From NCBI RefSeq assembly GCF_003063645.1, contig NZ_NESJ01000008.1, positions 62,001 through 126,000 of the forward strand: 64,000 bases of DNA, in the 5' to 3' direction. The notes under the pieces are model-generated. The model was not told the origin of the DNA. It saw only the letters and a program-made list of their open reading frames with translations, and did not search any database. Source of the stretch: Limnohabitans sp. 2KL-51 (GTDB lineage Bacteria > Pseudomonadota > Gammaproteobacteria > Burkholderiales > Burkholderiaceae_C). The first letter of the stretch is position 1. Each line of letters starts with the position of its first letter. Positions 26,988 through 36,016 of the stretch are shown one piece after another. The position numbers and the translations under genes were made by a program.

Positions 26988-28778
26988 TCAGAACGCGTCG
27001 AGCGCCATCGCTGTCACGCTGCCTGCACCTTCGACGATGCTGTCGCGGATGCCGGGGGCTTTGGACAGGATGTGGTCGGCGTAAAAGCGGGCCGTGGTGA
27101 CTTTGGCTGCCATGAAAGCGGCGTCTTGTGCACGGGCTTCAGGCGTCAACGCAACCAACAGCGCGCGGCCCATTTGCCAGCCCGCCATCAGATTACCGGC
27201 CAGCATCAGGTAAGGCACGCTGCCTGCAAACACGTCATTGGGGTGGGCTTTGGTGTTGCCCGCCACAAACTCGACCACGTCCACAAAGGCTTCGCGGGCG
27301 GCTTTGAGGCGACGGGCCACGGCCTGCGCGTCGGCGTTGCCCGATGCGACCAATTCGCTTTCTGTCTGGGCCACTTGCGCAGCCAAAGCCTTGGCGGTTT
27401 GGCCACCGTCGCGCGCCGTCTTGCGGCCCACCAGGTCGTTGGCTTGGATGGCGGTCGTGCCTTCGTAAATCGTCAAAATTTTGGCGTCGCGATAGTACTG
27501 CGCTGCACCGGTTTCCTCAATGAAGCCCATGCCGCCATGCACCTGCACGCCCAGGCTGGTGACTTCCAGGCTCATCTCGGTGCTGTAGCCCTTGACCAGC
27601 GGCACCATGAATTCGTAGAACGCCAGATTTTGTTTGCGCACCTCGGCATCGAGGTGGTGGTGCGAGGCGTCATAGGCCGCAGCGGCCGTGGCAGCCATGG
27701 CGCGGCAGCCTTCGGTGTAGGCGCGCATGGTCATCAGCATGCGGCGCACATCGGGGTGGTGAATGATCGGGCCAGCAGCGGGCAAGCTGCCATCGACCGG
27801 GCGGCTTTGCACGCGGTCGCGGGCGTATTGCACGGCCTTTTGGTACGCACGCTCGGCAATCGCGATGCCCTGCACACCTACCGCGTAGCGGGCGGCGTTC
27901 ATCATGATGAACATGTACTCGAGCCCACGGTTTTCCTGACCCACGAGAAATCCGACGCCGCCGCCGTTATCGCCAAACTGCAGTACTGCCGTGGGGCTGG
28001 CTTTGATGCCCAACTTGTGCTCGATGCTCACGCAATGCACATCGTTGCGCGTGCCCAAAGAGCCGTCGCCCTTGACAAGAAACTTGGGCACCACAAACAG
28101 GCTGATGCCTTTGACGCCTTCGGGTGCGCCCACCACGCGGGCCAGCACCAGGTGCACGATGTTCTCGGCCATGTCGTGCTCACCATAGGTGATGTAAATC
28201 TTGGTGCCGAAGATTTTGAACGTGCCATCGGGCTGGGGTTCGGCGCGTGTGCGCACGGCAGCCAAGTCTGAGCCGGCTTGCGGCTCGGTCAGGTTCATGG
28301 TGCCGGTCCACTGACCCGAGATGAGCTTTTCCAGGTAAGTGGCTTTGAGTTCATCGGAACCGGCGGTCAGCAAGGCTTCGATCGCGCCATCGGTGAGCAA
28401 GGGGCACAGCGCAAACGCCATGTTGGCCGAGTTGAGCATTTCACCGCAAGCGGCGCCAATGGTTTTGGGCAGGCCCTGGCCACCAAAGTCGGCCGGGTGC
28501 TGCAGGCCTTGCCAACCGCCTTCTGCGTATTGCTGATAGGCCTCTTTGAAGCCGGGCGTGGTGGTCACACCGCTGCCGTTGTGGAAGGACGGGTTCTTGT
28601 CGCCTTCCCAGTTCAAAGGGGAGATCACGTCCTGATTGAGCTTGGCGCATTCTTCAAGCACCGCTTGGGCGGTTTCCAAACCAGCGTCTTCAAAGCCGGG
28701 GATTTGCGCAATCTGGTCGATGCGGGCCAGATGCTCGATGTTGAAAAGCATGTCCTTCAAGGGGGCGATGTAGCTCAT
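26988..28778 (-). CDS. Acyl-CoA dehydrogenase with C-terminal domain (DmdC/FadE5-like)
   Basis: A 596-residue acyl-CoA dehydrogenase of the long subfamily. Key parts are [43 protein letters not shown], the [14 protein letters not shown] helix, and the late [16 protein letters not shown] signature. It introduces a 2,3-double bond into an acyl-CoA and reduces ETF. ATG 28778 ([11 protein letters not shown]) was chosen because CGGAGA lies just upstream; a longer start has no ribosome site. etfA lies 75 bases upstream on the same strand but is separated by a terminator, so this gene probably has its own promoter or depends on read-through. It is a paralogue of the gene at 6233. Confidence 0.9.
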   Translation of the reverse strand: MSYIAPLKDMLFNIEHLARIDQIAQIPGFEDAGLETAQAVLEECAKLNQDVISPLNWEGDKNPSFHNGSGVTTTPGFKEAYQQYAEGGWQGLQHPADFGGQGLPKTIGAACGEMLNSANMAFALCPLLTDGAIEALLTAGSDELKATYLEKLISGQWTGTMNLTEPQAGSDLAAVRTRAEPQPDGTFKIFGTKIYITYGEHDMAENIVHLVLARVVGAPEGVKGISLFVVPKFLVKGDGSLGTRNDVHCVSIEHKLGIKASPTAVLQFGDNGGGVGFLVGQENRGLEYMFIMMNAARYAVGVQGIAIAERAYQKAVQYARDRVQSRPVDGSLPAAGPIIHHPDVRRMLMTMRAYTEGCRAMAATAAAAYDASHHHLDAEVRKQNLAFYEFMVPLVKGYSTEMSLEVTSLGVQVHGGMGFIEETGAAQYYRDAKILTIYEGTTAIQANDLVGRKTARDGGQTAKALAAQVAQTESELVASGNADAQAVARRLKAAREAFVDVVEFVAGNTKAHPNDVFAGSVPYLMLAGNLMAGWQMGRALLVALTPEARAQDAAFMAAKVTTARFYADHILSKAPGIRDSIVEGAGSVTAMALDAF

Positions 28779-28808
28779 GAAAGTCTCCGGTATGTATTTG
28801 AATGGGTA

Positions 28809-28838
28809 CAAAAAAGGCACCGCGAACGATGCCTTTTG
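28809..28838 (-). terminator. Rho-independent terminator after etfA
   Basis: On the minus strand, an AAAGGCA/TGCCTTT stem with a ten-base loop ends in a run of six or more T. It begins 16 bases after the etfA stop and separates etfBA from the acyl-CoA dehydrogenase gene. Confidence 0.8.
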
Positions 28839-28853
28839 TAAGGTGCGGATGAA

Positions 28854-29786
28854 TCAAAGGGCCTGCGTCAACTCAGGCACAGCCGCGAACAAATCGGCTT
28901 CCAGGCCAAAGTCGGCCACGCTGAAAATGGGCGCTTCAGGGTCCTTGTTGATCGCGACGATCACCTTGGAATCCTTCATGCCGGCCAAGTGTTGGATCGC
29001 GCCCGAGATGCCGCAAGCGACATACAGCTGGGGCGCCACTATCTTGCCGGTCTGGCCCACTTGCAGGTCATTGGCAGCATAGCCAGCGTCCACCGCAGCG
29101 CGGCTGGCACCGATGGCGGCGCCCAACTTGTCGGCCAGGGGCGTCATCACTTCGTTGAACTTCTCGGCGCTGCCCAAAGCGCGGCCACCGGAGACGATGA
29201 TCTTGGCGGCAGTCAGCTCGGGGCGGTCGTTCTTAGCGATCTCGCTGCGCGTGAAGCTGCTCATGCCGCTGTCGGCTTGGGCCGCTGCGCTTTCCACCGC
29301 GGCGCTGCCACCTGTGGCGGCTGCGGCGTCAAAGCCGGTGGTGCGCACGGTGATGACTTTGGTGGCGTCCTGGCTTTGCACCGTGGCGATGGCGTTGCCC
29401 GCGTAGATCGGGCGTTCGAAGGTGTCTGCCGAAATGACTTGGGTCACGTCGCTGATCTGCGCGACATCGAGCTTGGCCGCCACGCGAGGGGCCACGTTTT
29501 TACCCGCGGCTGTGGCTGGGAACAAGATGTGGCTGTAGTTGCTGGCGATGGCCAGCACCTGGGCTGCGACGTTTTCGGCCAGGTTGTGGGCCAAGGCTTC
29601 GCTGTCAGCGTGAATGACTTTGGCCACGCCCGCGATTTGGGCAGCAGCGGCGGCAGCGGCAGCGGCGTTGTGGCCAGCCACCAGCACATGCACGTCACCA
29701 CCGCATGCTGCGGCGGCCGTGACGGTGTTCAGGGTGGCGCCCTTGATCGAGGCGTTGTCGTGTTCGGCAATAACAAGTGCGGTCAT
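28854..29786 (-). CDS. etfA: Electron transfer flavoprotein alpha subunit
   Basis: A 310-residue EtfA. The N-terminal half is the EtfA/B adenine-nucleotide-alpha-hydrolase-like domain. The C-terminal FAD domain shows [62 protein letters not shown] and [10 protein letters not shown], all standard. With EtfB it carries electrons from acyl-CoA dehydrogenases to ETF-ubiquinone oxidoreductase. ATG 29786 ([10 protein letters not shown]) was chosen; a longer frame upstream passes through the palindromic repeat that separates the gene from etfB. Confidence 0.96.
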   Translation of the reverse strand: MTALVIAEHDNASIKGATLNTVTAAAACGGDVHVLVAGHNAAAAAAAAAQIAGVAKVIHADSEALAHNLAENVAAQVLAIASNYSHILFPATAAGKNVAPRVAAKLDVAQISDVTQVISADTFERPIYAGNAIATVQSQDATKVITVRTTGFDAAAATGGSAAVESAAAQADSGMSSFTRSEIAKNDRPELTAAKIIVSGGRALGSAEKFNEVMTPLADKLGAAIGASRAAVDAGYAANDLQVGQTGKIVAPQLYVACGISGAIQHLAGMKDSKVIVAINKDPEAPIFSVADFGLEADLFAAVPELTQAL

Positions 29787-29807
29787 GATTTGTCCTTTGG
29801 TTTTTTT

Positions 29808-29905
29808 GTAGGAGCTCACCCCTGTGGGCGATGGGGGGTTCGGCCGTTTGGCTTGATTCAAGCTGTATCGCTCAACACACCATCGCCCACGGGGTGGGCT
29901 CCTAC
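29808..29905. repeat. REPIN-like palindromic element, copy 5, inside the etfBA operon
   Basis: Arms at 29808-29834 and 29880-29905 with a ~45-bp centre, in the 130-bp gap between etfB and etfA. The right arm is identical to the right arm of copy 1; the left arm differs at two positions. Its place between two subunits of one complex means both promoter-distal genes must be expressed across it. Confidence 0.85.
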
Positions 29906-29916
29906 AGGGAAGTTGT

Positions 29917-30672
29917 TCAGATGACTTTGGCCACGTTTTTGAGCTTGTCCACCAAGGTCGCCACATCGGGCACCTTGATGCCAGCGCTGCGCTTGGCGGG
30001 CTCGGTCACTTTCAGGGTCTTGATGCGGGGGGCCACATCGACGCCCAAGTCTTCCGGCTTGTAGTGGTCGAGCTGCTTTTTCTTGGCCTTCATGATGTTG
30101 GGCAGCGTCACATAACGCGGCTCGTTCAGGCGCAGGTCGGTGGTGATCACAGCAGGCAGGCTGATGCTCAGCACTTCCAGGCCACCGTCGATCTCGCGGG
30201 TCACTTGAGCTTTGCCATCCACGATTTCCACTTTGGAAGCAAATGTCGCTTGGGGCAAATCAGCCAACGCCGCCAGCATCTGGCCGGTCTGGTTGCAGTC
30301 GTCGTCAATGGCTTGCTTGCCCAAGATAATCAGGCCGGGTTGCTCTTTGTCGACCAAGGCCTTGAGCAGTTTGGCCACGGCCAAGGGCTGCAGGTCCATG
30401 TCAGCGGGGGTCTCGACCAGAATGCCGCGATCGGCGCCAATGGCCATCGCGGTGCGCAAGGTTTCCTGGCACTGAACCACACCGCAAGACACGGCGATGA
30501 CTTCGGTCGCAAAGCCTTTTTCTTTGAGGCGCACGGCTTCTTCGACGGCGATTTCGTCAAAGGGGTTCATGCTCATCTTGACGTTGGCAATGTCCACGCC
30601 TGAACCATCGGACTTGACACGGACCTTGACGTTGTAGTCCACCACCCGTTTGACGGGAACCAGAATTTTCAT
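29917..30672 (-). CDS. etfB: Electron transfer flavoprotein beta subunit
   Basis: A 251-residue EtfB starting [14 protein letters not shown], as in the family. It contains [19 protein letters not shown] and the AMP-binding region with [19 protein letters not shown], and a C-terminal arm with [15 protein letters not shown]. The ATG at 30672 is the conserved start; an earlier one adds ten residues without support. It is the first gene of the etfBA pair and follows an untranslated region that carries a clear 21-bp palindrome at 30725-30745. It serves the several acyl-CoA dehydrogenases of the genome, two of which are in this window. Confidence 0.96.
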   Translation of the reverse strand: MKILVPVKRVVDYNVKVRVKSDGSGVDIANVKMSMNPFDEIAVEEAVRLKEKGFATEVIAVSCGVVQCQETLRTAMAIGADRGILVETPADMDLQPLAVAKLLKALVDKEQPGLIILGKQAIDDDCNQTGQMLAALADLPQATFASKVEIVDGKAQVTREIDGGLEVLSISLPAVITTDLRLNEPRYVTLPNIMKAKKKQLDHYKPEDLGVDVAPRIKTLKVTEPAKRSAGIKVPDVATLVDKLKNVAKVI

Positions 30673-30724
30673 GAAAGCTTCTCCATTGATCTCAAAACCC
30701 AAGCACCTTGAACGCCGGATGTCG

Positions 30725-30745
30725 TTGACGTTACGTAAACGTCAA
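30725..30745. promoter_or_regulatory. Probable operator upstream of etfBA
   Basis: TTGACGTT-ACGTA-AACGTCAA, perfect 8-bp arms around five bases, 53 bases before the etfB start. It resembles the motifs described for LiuR-type MerR regulators of branched-chain amino acid and acyl-CoA catabolism in proteobacteria, recalled from the literature and not checked. No such regulator gene lies in the window. Confidence 0.6.
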
Positions 30746-30840
30746 TTGTGCATCAAAACCGTTAAACGGGTACCACACACAACCTAAAAAAGCACGACCG
30801 TTCGTATTTTAAAACGAAATTTCAAATCACACTTGAAAAA

Positions 30841-32562
30841 TCAATTCACCGGATCCGGACCGCTGTGCGTCACCGCCCCCAAACGGGCTGCCGACACCAG
30901 CTTGGCATATTTTTCAAGAACGCCCGACAACCGTGGTCTTGGCCGAACCGCAGCGGCCTGTGCACGCTCAGCCAAAACCTCCGGACTCAACAGCACATCA
31001 AGCGTGCCCACATTGGCATCGAGCCGGATACGGTCCCCATCTTCAAGCCAGGCAATCGGACCATTGTCCGCCGCTTCTGGCCCGATATAGCCCACCATCA
31101 TGCCTCGGGTCGCACCGGAAAATCGGCCATCGGTTAAGAGGGCCACTTTTTCGCCCATGCCCTGCCCGTAGACCAGCGCTGTCACGCCCAACATCTCCCG
31201 CATGCCCGGGCCACCTTTGGGGCCTTCGTTGCGAATCACCAGCACGTCTCCTGCCGCATAAGTTTGTTGCGTAACCGCCTCGAAGCATTCCTCCTCGTTC
31301 TCAAAGACGCGCGCCGGGCCTTCAAACACCAAAGACTTCAAGCCAGCCACTTTGATCAATGCGCCTTCGGGTGCCAGATTGCCTTTGAGCACCACCACAC
31401 CGCCCGTGGGGCTGATGGCCTGCGCCACCTGCCGTACCACTTGTCCGTCCGGCAAAGGGACATCGGCCAAATCCTCGGTCAAAGTGCGTCCTGACAAGGT
31501 CAGGGCATCGCCATGCAAGTGTCCGCCTTCCAGCAAAGACTTCAAGACCGAGCGGACCCCGCCCACGCGGTGCAAATCGACCGCCAAAAACCGCCCCCCA
31601 GGTTGCAGATCGGCAATCAAGGGGGTTCGGGCGAAGACGGCCGCCACATCGTCCAAAGTGAAAGAAATGCCGACTTCGTGTGCGATTGCCGGCAAATGCA
31701 GGCCCGCATTGGTGGACCCCCCCGTGGCGGCCACCGCAGCGCAAGCGTTTTCAAGGGACTTGCGGGTAATCAGGTCGCGCGGCAAGGGACCACCTTCCCG
31801 AATGATCTCAGTGATGCGCCGCCCTGCAGCACGCGCCAGAGCCAGTCGCTCGCTGTACACCGCAGGCATCATGGCCGAACCGGGCAAAGCCAGACCCAGG
31901 GTTTCGGCCACCATGGCCATGGTGTTGGCCGTGAACTGGCCAGGACATGAACCCACCGTGGGCGAGCAAGCGCGTTCGAGTTCGTGCAGGTCTTGCTCGC
32001 TCATCTGACCCGCCAGCACCGAGCCCACCCCTTCATAAGCGGTGAGGATGGTCACATCTTTACCGCGCCATTGCCCAGGTAACATGGCGCCGCCATACAC
32101 AAACACACTGGGGCAATTGAGCCTGGCCATGGCCATCATCACGCCAGGCAGGGTTTTGTCGCAGCCGGCAAAACCCAGCAAGCCGTCGTAAGCATGGGCC
32201 GTGATCACCGCTTCGATGGAGTCGGCGATGATCTCCCTGGACACCAGGCTCATGCGCATGCCCGCGTGGTTCATGGACACACCGTCCGAGACGGAAATGG
32301 TGGTGAACGGCACTGAAATGCCCTGCCCTGCCGCCACGCCCAGGCGTGCCGCATCGGCCTGCGGCCCCAAAGACATCGAGCAGGGTGTGTTCTCGCCATG
32401 CTGGCTGACAATGCCCACCATGGGTTTGCCAAAGTCTTCATCCGACATGCCTACGGCGCGCAAAAAGGCTCGGTGGGGCGTGCGGTCCATCCCCTCAACG
32501 ATGCGCGCGGAGGTGAGTTTTTCAGGGGGCGTGAAAGTGCGTTTGGGTGTGGGTGTGGTCAT
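30841..32562 (-). CDS. IlvD/Edd-family dehydratase
   Basis: A 573-residue iron-sulfur dehydratase. Cys61 (ENTPCS), Cys134 (AGCDKTLPG) and Cys206 (CSPTVGSC) fit the cluster ligands, and the catalytic serine lies in [11 protein letters not shown]. The length suits dihydroxy-acid dehydratase (valine/isoleucine synthesis), but sugar-acid dehydratases share the family. The context argues for a catabolic sugar-acid role: it is 30 bases downstream of a DenD-like dehydrogenase and divergent from a TRAP transporter, an aldolase and an LtnD-like dehydrogenase. Some positions differ from typical IlvD, for example GYIGPEA after the serine. Whether it is the housekeeping IlvD depends on what other copies the genome has. 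Confidence 0.85.
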   Translation of the reverse strand: MTTPTPKRTFTPPEKLTSARIVEGMDRTPHRAFLRAVGMSDEDFGKPMVGIVSQHGENTPCSMSLGPQADAARLGVAAGQGISVPFTTISVSDGVSMNHAGMRMSLVSREIIADSIEAVITAHAYDGLLGFAGCDKTLPGVMMAMARLNCPSVFVYGGAMLPGQWRGKDVTILTAYEGVGSVLAGQMSEQDLHELERACSPTVGSCPGQFTANTMAMVAETLGLALPGSAMMPAVYSERLALARAAGRRITEIIREGGPLPRDLITRKSLENACAAVAATGGSTNAGLHLPAIAHEVGISFTLDDVAAVFARTPLIADLQPGGRFLAVDLHRVGGVRSVLKSLLEGGHLHGDALTLSGRTLTEDLADVPLPDGQVVRQVAQAISPTGGVVVLKGNLAPEGALIKVAGLKSLVFEGPARVFENEEECFEAVTQQTYAAGDVLVIRNEGPKGGPGMREMLGVTALVYGQGMGEKVALLTDGRFSGATRGMMVGYIGPEAADNGPIAWLEDGDRIRLDANVGTLDVLLSPEVLAERAQAAAVRPRPRLSGVLEKYAKLVSAARLGAVTHSGPDPVN

Positions 32563-32592
32563 GCCAATTTTTCCGGTGATGCTGGTGAATGT

Positions 32593-33615
32593 TCAAGGGC
32601 TCAAGATGGGTTGTGCCAACTGGCGCACAAATGCAGTCAAATCATGCTTGAAAGTCTGGCGTTCGTCCGTCAGTGCCAGCTGCCGGGCCAGCGCAAAAGA
32701 CACGTCCAGCGGCCATGCGCCAAACTGGGCCTCGATCTCTGGCTGGGGGGCAAACTGAACACGTTGCGGTGCTTGCGGATCAATTTGGGCCATCGCCTGG
32801 AGCACCTCATGCACAGTCACAGGCCAGGCCGGCGCATTCAATGCACAGGTTCCGGCTGGGCCCATGACTTGGGACCATGTGGCATGGTCCAGACCCAGCA
32901 TGCGCATGAGGTGCGCCAGCGCTGCAGGCAAACTTAAGAGCCACAGACGGGCATCAGGAGATACAGGACACAAATAGTCGCGCCCCAACAAGGGCTCACG
33001 AATCAGGTCGCTGTTAAAACCCGACAAGGCTCCGTTAGGCAAGACGGGGCGCAGCACCACGCCGGACAAGCGCACGGCGCGGCCATCCAGGTCGCCACGG
33101 CGGTTCATGTCGTCGAGCATCAACTCCAGCATGCGCTTGTGGGTGCCGTAGCTGAGACTGGGCCGCTGGGGGGTGTGGTCGTCGATCCGAAGCGGCAGGG
33201 GCGTTCCATAAACCGCAATCGAGCTGGTCATGAGCCAGCGCACCAAAGGGCCACCTTGACGGTACTGGGTACGGCACCGCGCCAGCAAATCCAGACAGGC
33301 ATGCACGTTGATGCGCTCCCCCAGCGTCACGTTTTGCTCAGTGCGCCCACTCATCAAACCGGCCAGATGCACCACCGCATGGACAGGTTGCTCGAACAGC
33401 GCATCGCATACCCAAGCCTCCGACAAATCACCAACGACCCACCGCGTGTTGGCATCGGTTCGTGCTCCTTCAGCAGATTGGGTATCGGTCAACACCCATT
33501 GCCACGACCTTGGAGCGTTCAATGCCAAAGCCTCGACCAAGGCTTGTCCAACATACCCAGCAGCGCCCGTGACCAAAACACGGGCGTTTGGCGGCAGATC
33601 GAATGGATGGCTCAT
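32593..33615 (-). CDS. NAD-dependent epimerase/dehydratase, D-erythronate dehydrogenase (DenD)-like
   Basis: A 340-residue extended SDR. The Rossmann motif is VTGAAGYVGQ and the catalytic pair is YGTHK. The segments VHLAGLMSGRTEQN, TSSIAVYGTPLP, RRGDLDGRAVRLSGVVLRP and REPLLGRDYLCPVSPDARLWLLS closely follow the DenD type known from D-erythronate catabolism, in which the sugar acid is oxidised to its 2-keto form. The start is uncertain: ATG 33615 begins next to the Rossmann strand, while 33645 would add ten residues; neither has a good ribosome site. It is co-transcribed with the downstream dehydratase. The exact substrate is inferred. Confidence 0.78.
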   Translation of the reverse strand: MSHPFDLPPNARVLVTGAAGYVGQALVEALALNAPRSWQWVLTDTQSAEGARTDANTRWVVGDLSEAWVCDALFEQPVHAVVHLAGLMSGRTEQNVTLGERINVHACLDLLARCRTQYRQGGPLVRWLMTSSIAVYGTPLPLRIDDHTPQRPSLSYGTHKRMLELMLDDMNRRGDLDGRAVRLSGVVLRPVLPNGALSGFNSDLIREPLLGRDYLCPVSPDARLWLLSLPAALAHLMRMLGLDHATWSQVMGPAGTCALNAPAWPVTVHEVLQAMAQIDPQAPQRVQFAPQPEIEAQFGAWPLDVSFALARQLALTDERQTFKHDLTAFVRQLAQPILSP

Positions 33616-33761
33616 GCTTTGAATAGGATTTATGTCACTGGTCATCGCCAGACCCGGGTAAACCATGACTGATTTGGCGGCTTTGACAAATTTCAATCAA
33701 TATACTTTGCTTTTCTTCCACCGCCTGATCCCAGGTCTGACCATTTTGACGGAGACTCCCC

Positions 33762-34793
33762 ATGAGAAAAGTATTCAAACACCTCGCTTTGACAGGCGCC
33801 ATGGCCCTGGCCATGGGTTTCAACACGGCCAGCGCCCAAACCGTGCTGACCATGTCCAGCTGGGTCGGGCCCAGCCACCCCCTGACGCGTGATGTGTTGG
33901 GTGGTTGGGCTGCAGCGGTTGAAAAAGCAACCAACGGTCGCGTGAAAATGCAAATGCTGGCCAAGCACCCTGTGGCGCCTCAAGGTACTTTTGACGGCGT
34001 GCGCGATGGCGTGATGGACGTGTCCTATGTAACCGCCAGTTACACCCCCGCTCGCCACCCCCTGCCTCTGCTGGCCGAGCTGCCTGGCTCGGGTGGCACC
34101 GCCGAAATCAACTCAGTGGCCTTCAGCCGCATCCATTGGAAACACCTGCACAAAGCGGGTGAATACAAAGGCGTGAAATTGCTGGGCGTCTTCACACACG
34201 GCCCTGGCCAAATGTTTTTGGTCAAAAAGCCAGTCAACTCGGTCGCTGACATCGCGGGCATGAAAATCCGCAGCGGCGGCGGTATCTCTGAGGCTTCTGC
34301 CAAAGCCTTGGGCGCCTCCCCACTGGTCAAACCCGCCCCTGAATCCTATGAAATTCTGGCCTCTGGCGTGGCCGACGGCACGTTTTTCCCGGCCGAATCC
34401 ATCAAGTCCTTTAACTTGGACAAAGTCGTCAAGCACGCCACCATCTTCCCTGGCGGTTTTTACTCTTCAGCCTTTGGCTTTTTCATGAACGAAGAGAAGT
34501 GGAACAAGCTGTCCAAGCAAGACCAGGACGCCATCAATTCCGTATCGGGTGAAGCCCTGGCCCGCTTGGCGGGTCAAGCTTGGGATGCTGCGGACAAAGG
34601 CGGCATGGAAGCCTTGCGCGCTGCGGGTGTGAACATCCAGCAAGCCAGCCCGGCCTTCATTGCCGAAGTGCGCACCCGCACAGAGCCCTTGGCCAACAAC
34701 TGGATCCAGGCTGCCAATGCCAAAGGGCTGGAGGGTGCCAAGGTCCTGGCCGAGTTCCGTGAAGAACTCAAGCGCGTGGCCGACGGCAAATAA
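33762..34793 (+). CDS. dctP: TRAP transporter solute-binding protein DctP
   Basis: A 343-residue periplasmic receptor with a signal peptide that ends near ASAQ. Family markers are the region ADIAGMKIRSGGGISEASAKALGASPLVKPAPESYEIL with the substrate-carboxylate arginine, and later GFYSSAFGFFMNEEKW. A GGAGA site precedes the ATG. It captures an organic acid for the DctQM permease encoded two and three genes downstream. The surrounding dehydrogenases suggest a four-carbon or similar sugar acid, which is an inference. The DctP, aldolase, DctQ and DctM genes form one tight operon. Confidence 0.92.
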   Translation: MRKVFKHLALTGAMALAMGFNTASAQTVLTMSSWVGPSHPLTRDVLGGWAAAVEKATNGRVKMQMLAKHPVAPQGTFDGVRDGVMDVSYVTASYTPARHPLPLLAELPGSGGTAEINSVAFSRIHWKHLHKAGEYKGVKLLGVFTHGPGQMFLVKKPVNSVADIAGMKIRSGGGISEASAKALGASPLVKPAPESYEILASGVADGTFFPAESIKSFNLDKVVKHATIFPGGFYSSAFGFFMNEEKWNKLSKQDQDAINSVSGEALARLAGQAWDAADKGGMEALRAAGVNIQQASPAFIAEVRTRTEPLANNWIQAANAKGLEGAKVLAEFREELKRVADGK

Positions 34794-34805
34794 GCTCAGC
34801 TTCGG

Positions 34806-35522
34806 ATGACTGACCCCCGCCAAGTTCTGACCCAATGCGCCCTGATTCTTGCGGACGAAAAGCATGAATCAGGGTTGGCAGGGCAAATCACCGCCCGGGG
34901 ACCCATCCCGAACACCTATTGGACACTTCCCCTGGGTTTGTCATTTGACGAAGCCACCCCTGCATCGTGGCTTTTGATTGACGACCAAATGCGCTTGATC
35001 GAAGGGGAAGGTGCTCACGGCATCCGCGAGCCCAACCCGGCTACACGCTTTCATTTATGGGTGTATCGAAGCCGTCCAGACGTGAACGCGATTGTCCACA
35101 CCCACCCCCCTGCGGCCTCTGCACTGGCTGCGGCCGAATGCCCTCTGGTTGTAGGCCACATGGACGCCACCCCTTTGTTTGAGGACATGGTCTTCTTGCC
35201 CGAATGGCCTGGCTTGCCCACGGCCGACAAAGAGGGGGAGATCATCGCCACCGCACTGGGCCCGCACCATGCGATGCTGCTGGCCCACCATGGCCTGCTG
35301 ACGGCCGGGCGCAGCATCCAAGAAGCCGCTTTTCTGGCCGTCTTCATGGAGCGCATGGCACAGCTCCAAATCAACGCATCAACGCTTGGAGGGGTCCAAC
35401 CCATCGATCCCGTAGAAGCTCGGCGCGCCAGAGACTTCTTGCGCACCGACCGCATCATGAACATCACTTTCGACGCGTGGACGCGTCGCGCCAATCGCCT
35501 GAGACAAGGACACAAGGGATGA
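34806..35522 (+). CDS. Class II aldolase/adducin family protein
   Basis: A 238-residue protein of the class II (zinc) aldolase/adducin fold. Metal ligands fit the histidines of VHTHPP (near residue 98) and LLAHHGLL (near 160). There is a characteristic N-terminal loop, GLAGQITARGPIPNTYW. Relatives include fuculose-phosphate aldolase and the decarboxylase OtnC of tetronate pathways, but the similarity to OtnC is not close. It would cleave or decarboxylate a keto sugar acid made by the neighbouring dehydrogenases. It is 12 bases behind dctP and overlaps dctQ by ATGA, so it is co-expressed with the transporter. Confidence 0.85.
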   Translation: MTDPRQVLTQCALILADEKHESGLAGQITARGPIPNTYWTLPLGLSFDEATPASWLLIDDQMRLIEGEGAHGIREPNPATRFHLWVYRSRPDVNAIVHTHPPAASALAAAECPLVVGHMDATPLFEDMVFLPEWPGLPTADKEGEIIATALGPHHAMLLAHHGLLTAGRSIQEAAFLAVFMERMAQLQINASTLGGVQPIDPVEARRARDFLRTDRIMNITFDAWTRRANRLRQGHKG

Positions 35523-36016
35523 GATTCGCTCAACTTTTACAAAGGACCCTGGGTTACTTTGCCGCAGCCGTGCTCTTCTTGATGATGACCATCACCGCAG
35601 TCGACGTGGTGGGTCGGTATTTTTTCAACAAACCGCTGGCAGGCGGCTTCGAAATCACGGAGATTGGACTGGCTTTGCTGATTTACTGCGCCCTGCCCTT
35701 GGTCAGTGCCCGTCGCGAGCACATCGTCATCGACACCTTTGATGTCTTCATGAGCGAAGGGGTCAAAACATTTCTCAATCGATTGGCCGATGTCATCTGT
35801 TTTATCGCCTTGGCGGGTGTGGGCTACATCCTCTTCAGGCGGGCTGTGCGCGTTGCTGAATATGGCGACACGACCAACGTCCTGCTGCTGCCTCTGGCCC
35901 CCGTGGTTTACACCATGAGCGGCATGATCGTGATTGCTGGCCTGATGCACTTGGTGCTCATTTTTATTCCGCACGCCGAACAGGCCGCCTTCGACTCCAA
36001 AGAATTGACACCATGA
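35519..36016 (+). CDS. dctQ: TRAP transporter small permease DctQ
   Basis: A 165-residue membrane protein with four hydrophobic segments and the usual DVVGRYFFNKPLAGGFEITE motif after the first helix. ATG 35519 overlaps the aldolase stop by four bases; a longer frame running through the aldolase gene is not coding. Its own stop overlaps dctM in the same ATGA way. It pairs with DctM to form the sodium-coupled importer. Confidence 0.93.
   Translation: MRFAQLLQRTLGYFAAAVLFLMMTITAVDVVGRYFFNKPLAGGFEITEIGLALLIYCALPLVSARREHIVIDTFDVFMSEGVKTFLNRLADVICFIALAGVGYILFRRAVRVAEYGDTTNVLLLPLAPVVYTMSGMIVIAGLMHLVLIFIPHAEQAAFDSKELTP

Noticed and set aside
33683..33706. A sigma-70 promoter TTGACA...TATACT before dctP
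   Set aside because: The spacer is only 12 bases, far from the usual 16-18, so the two boxes cannot serve together.
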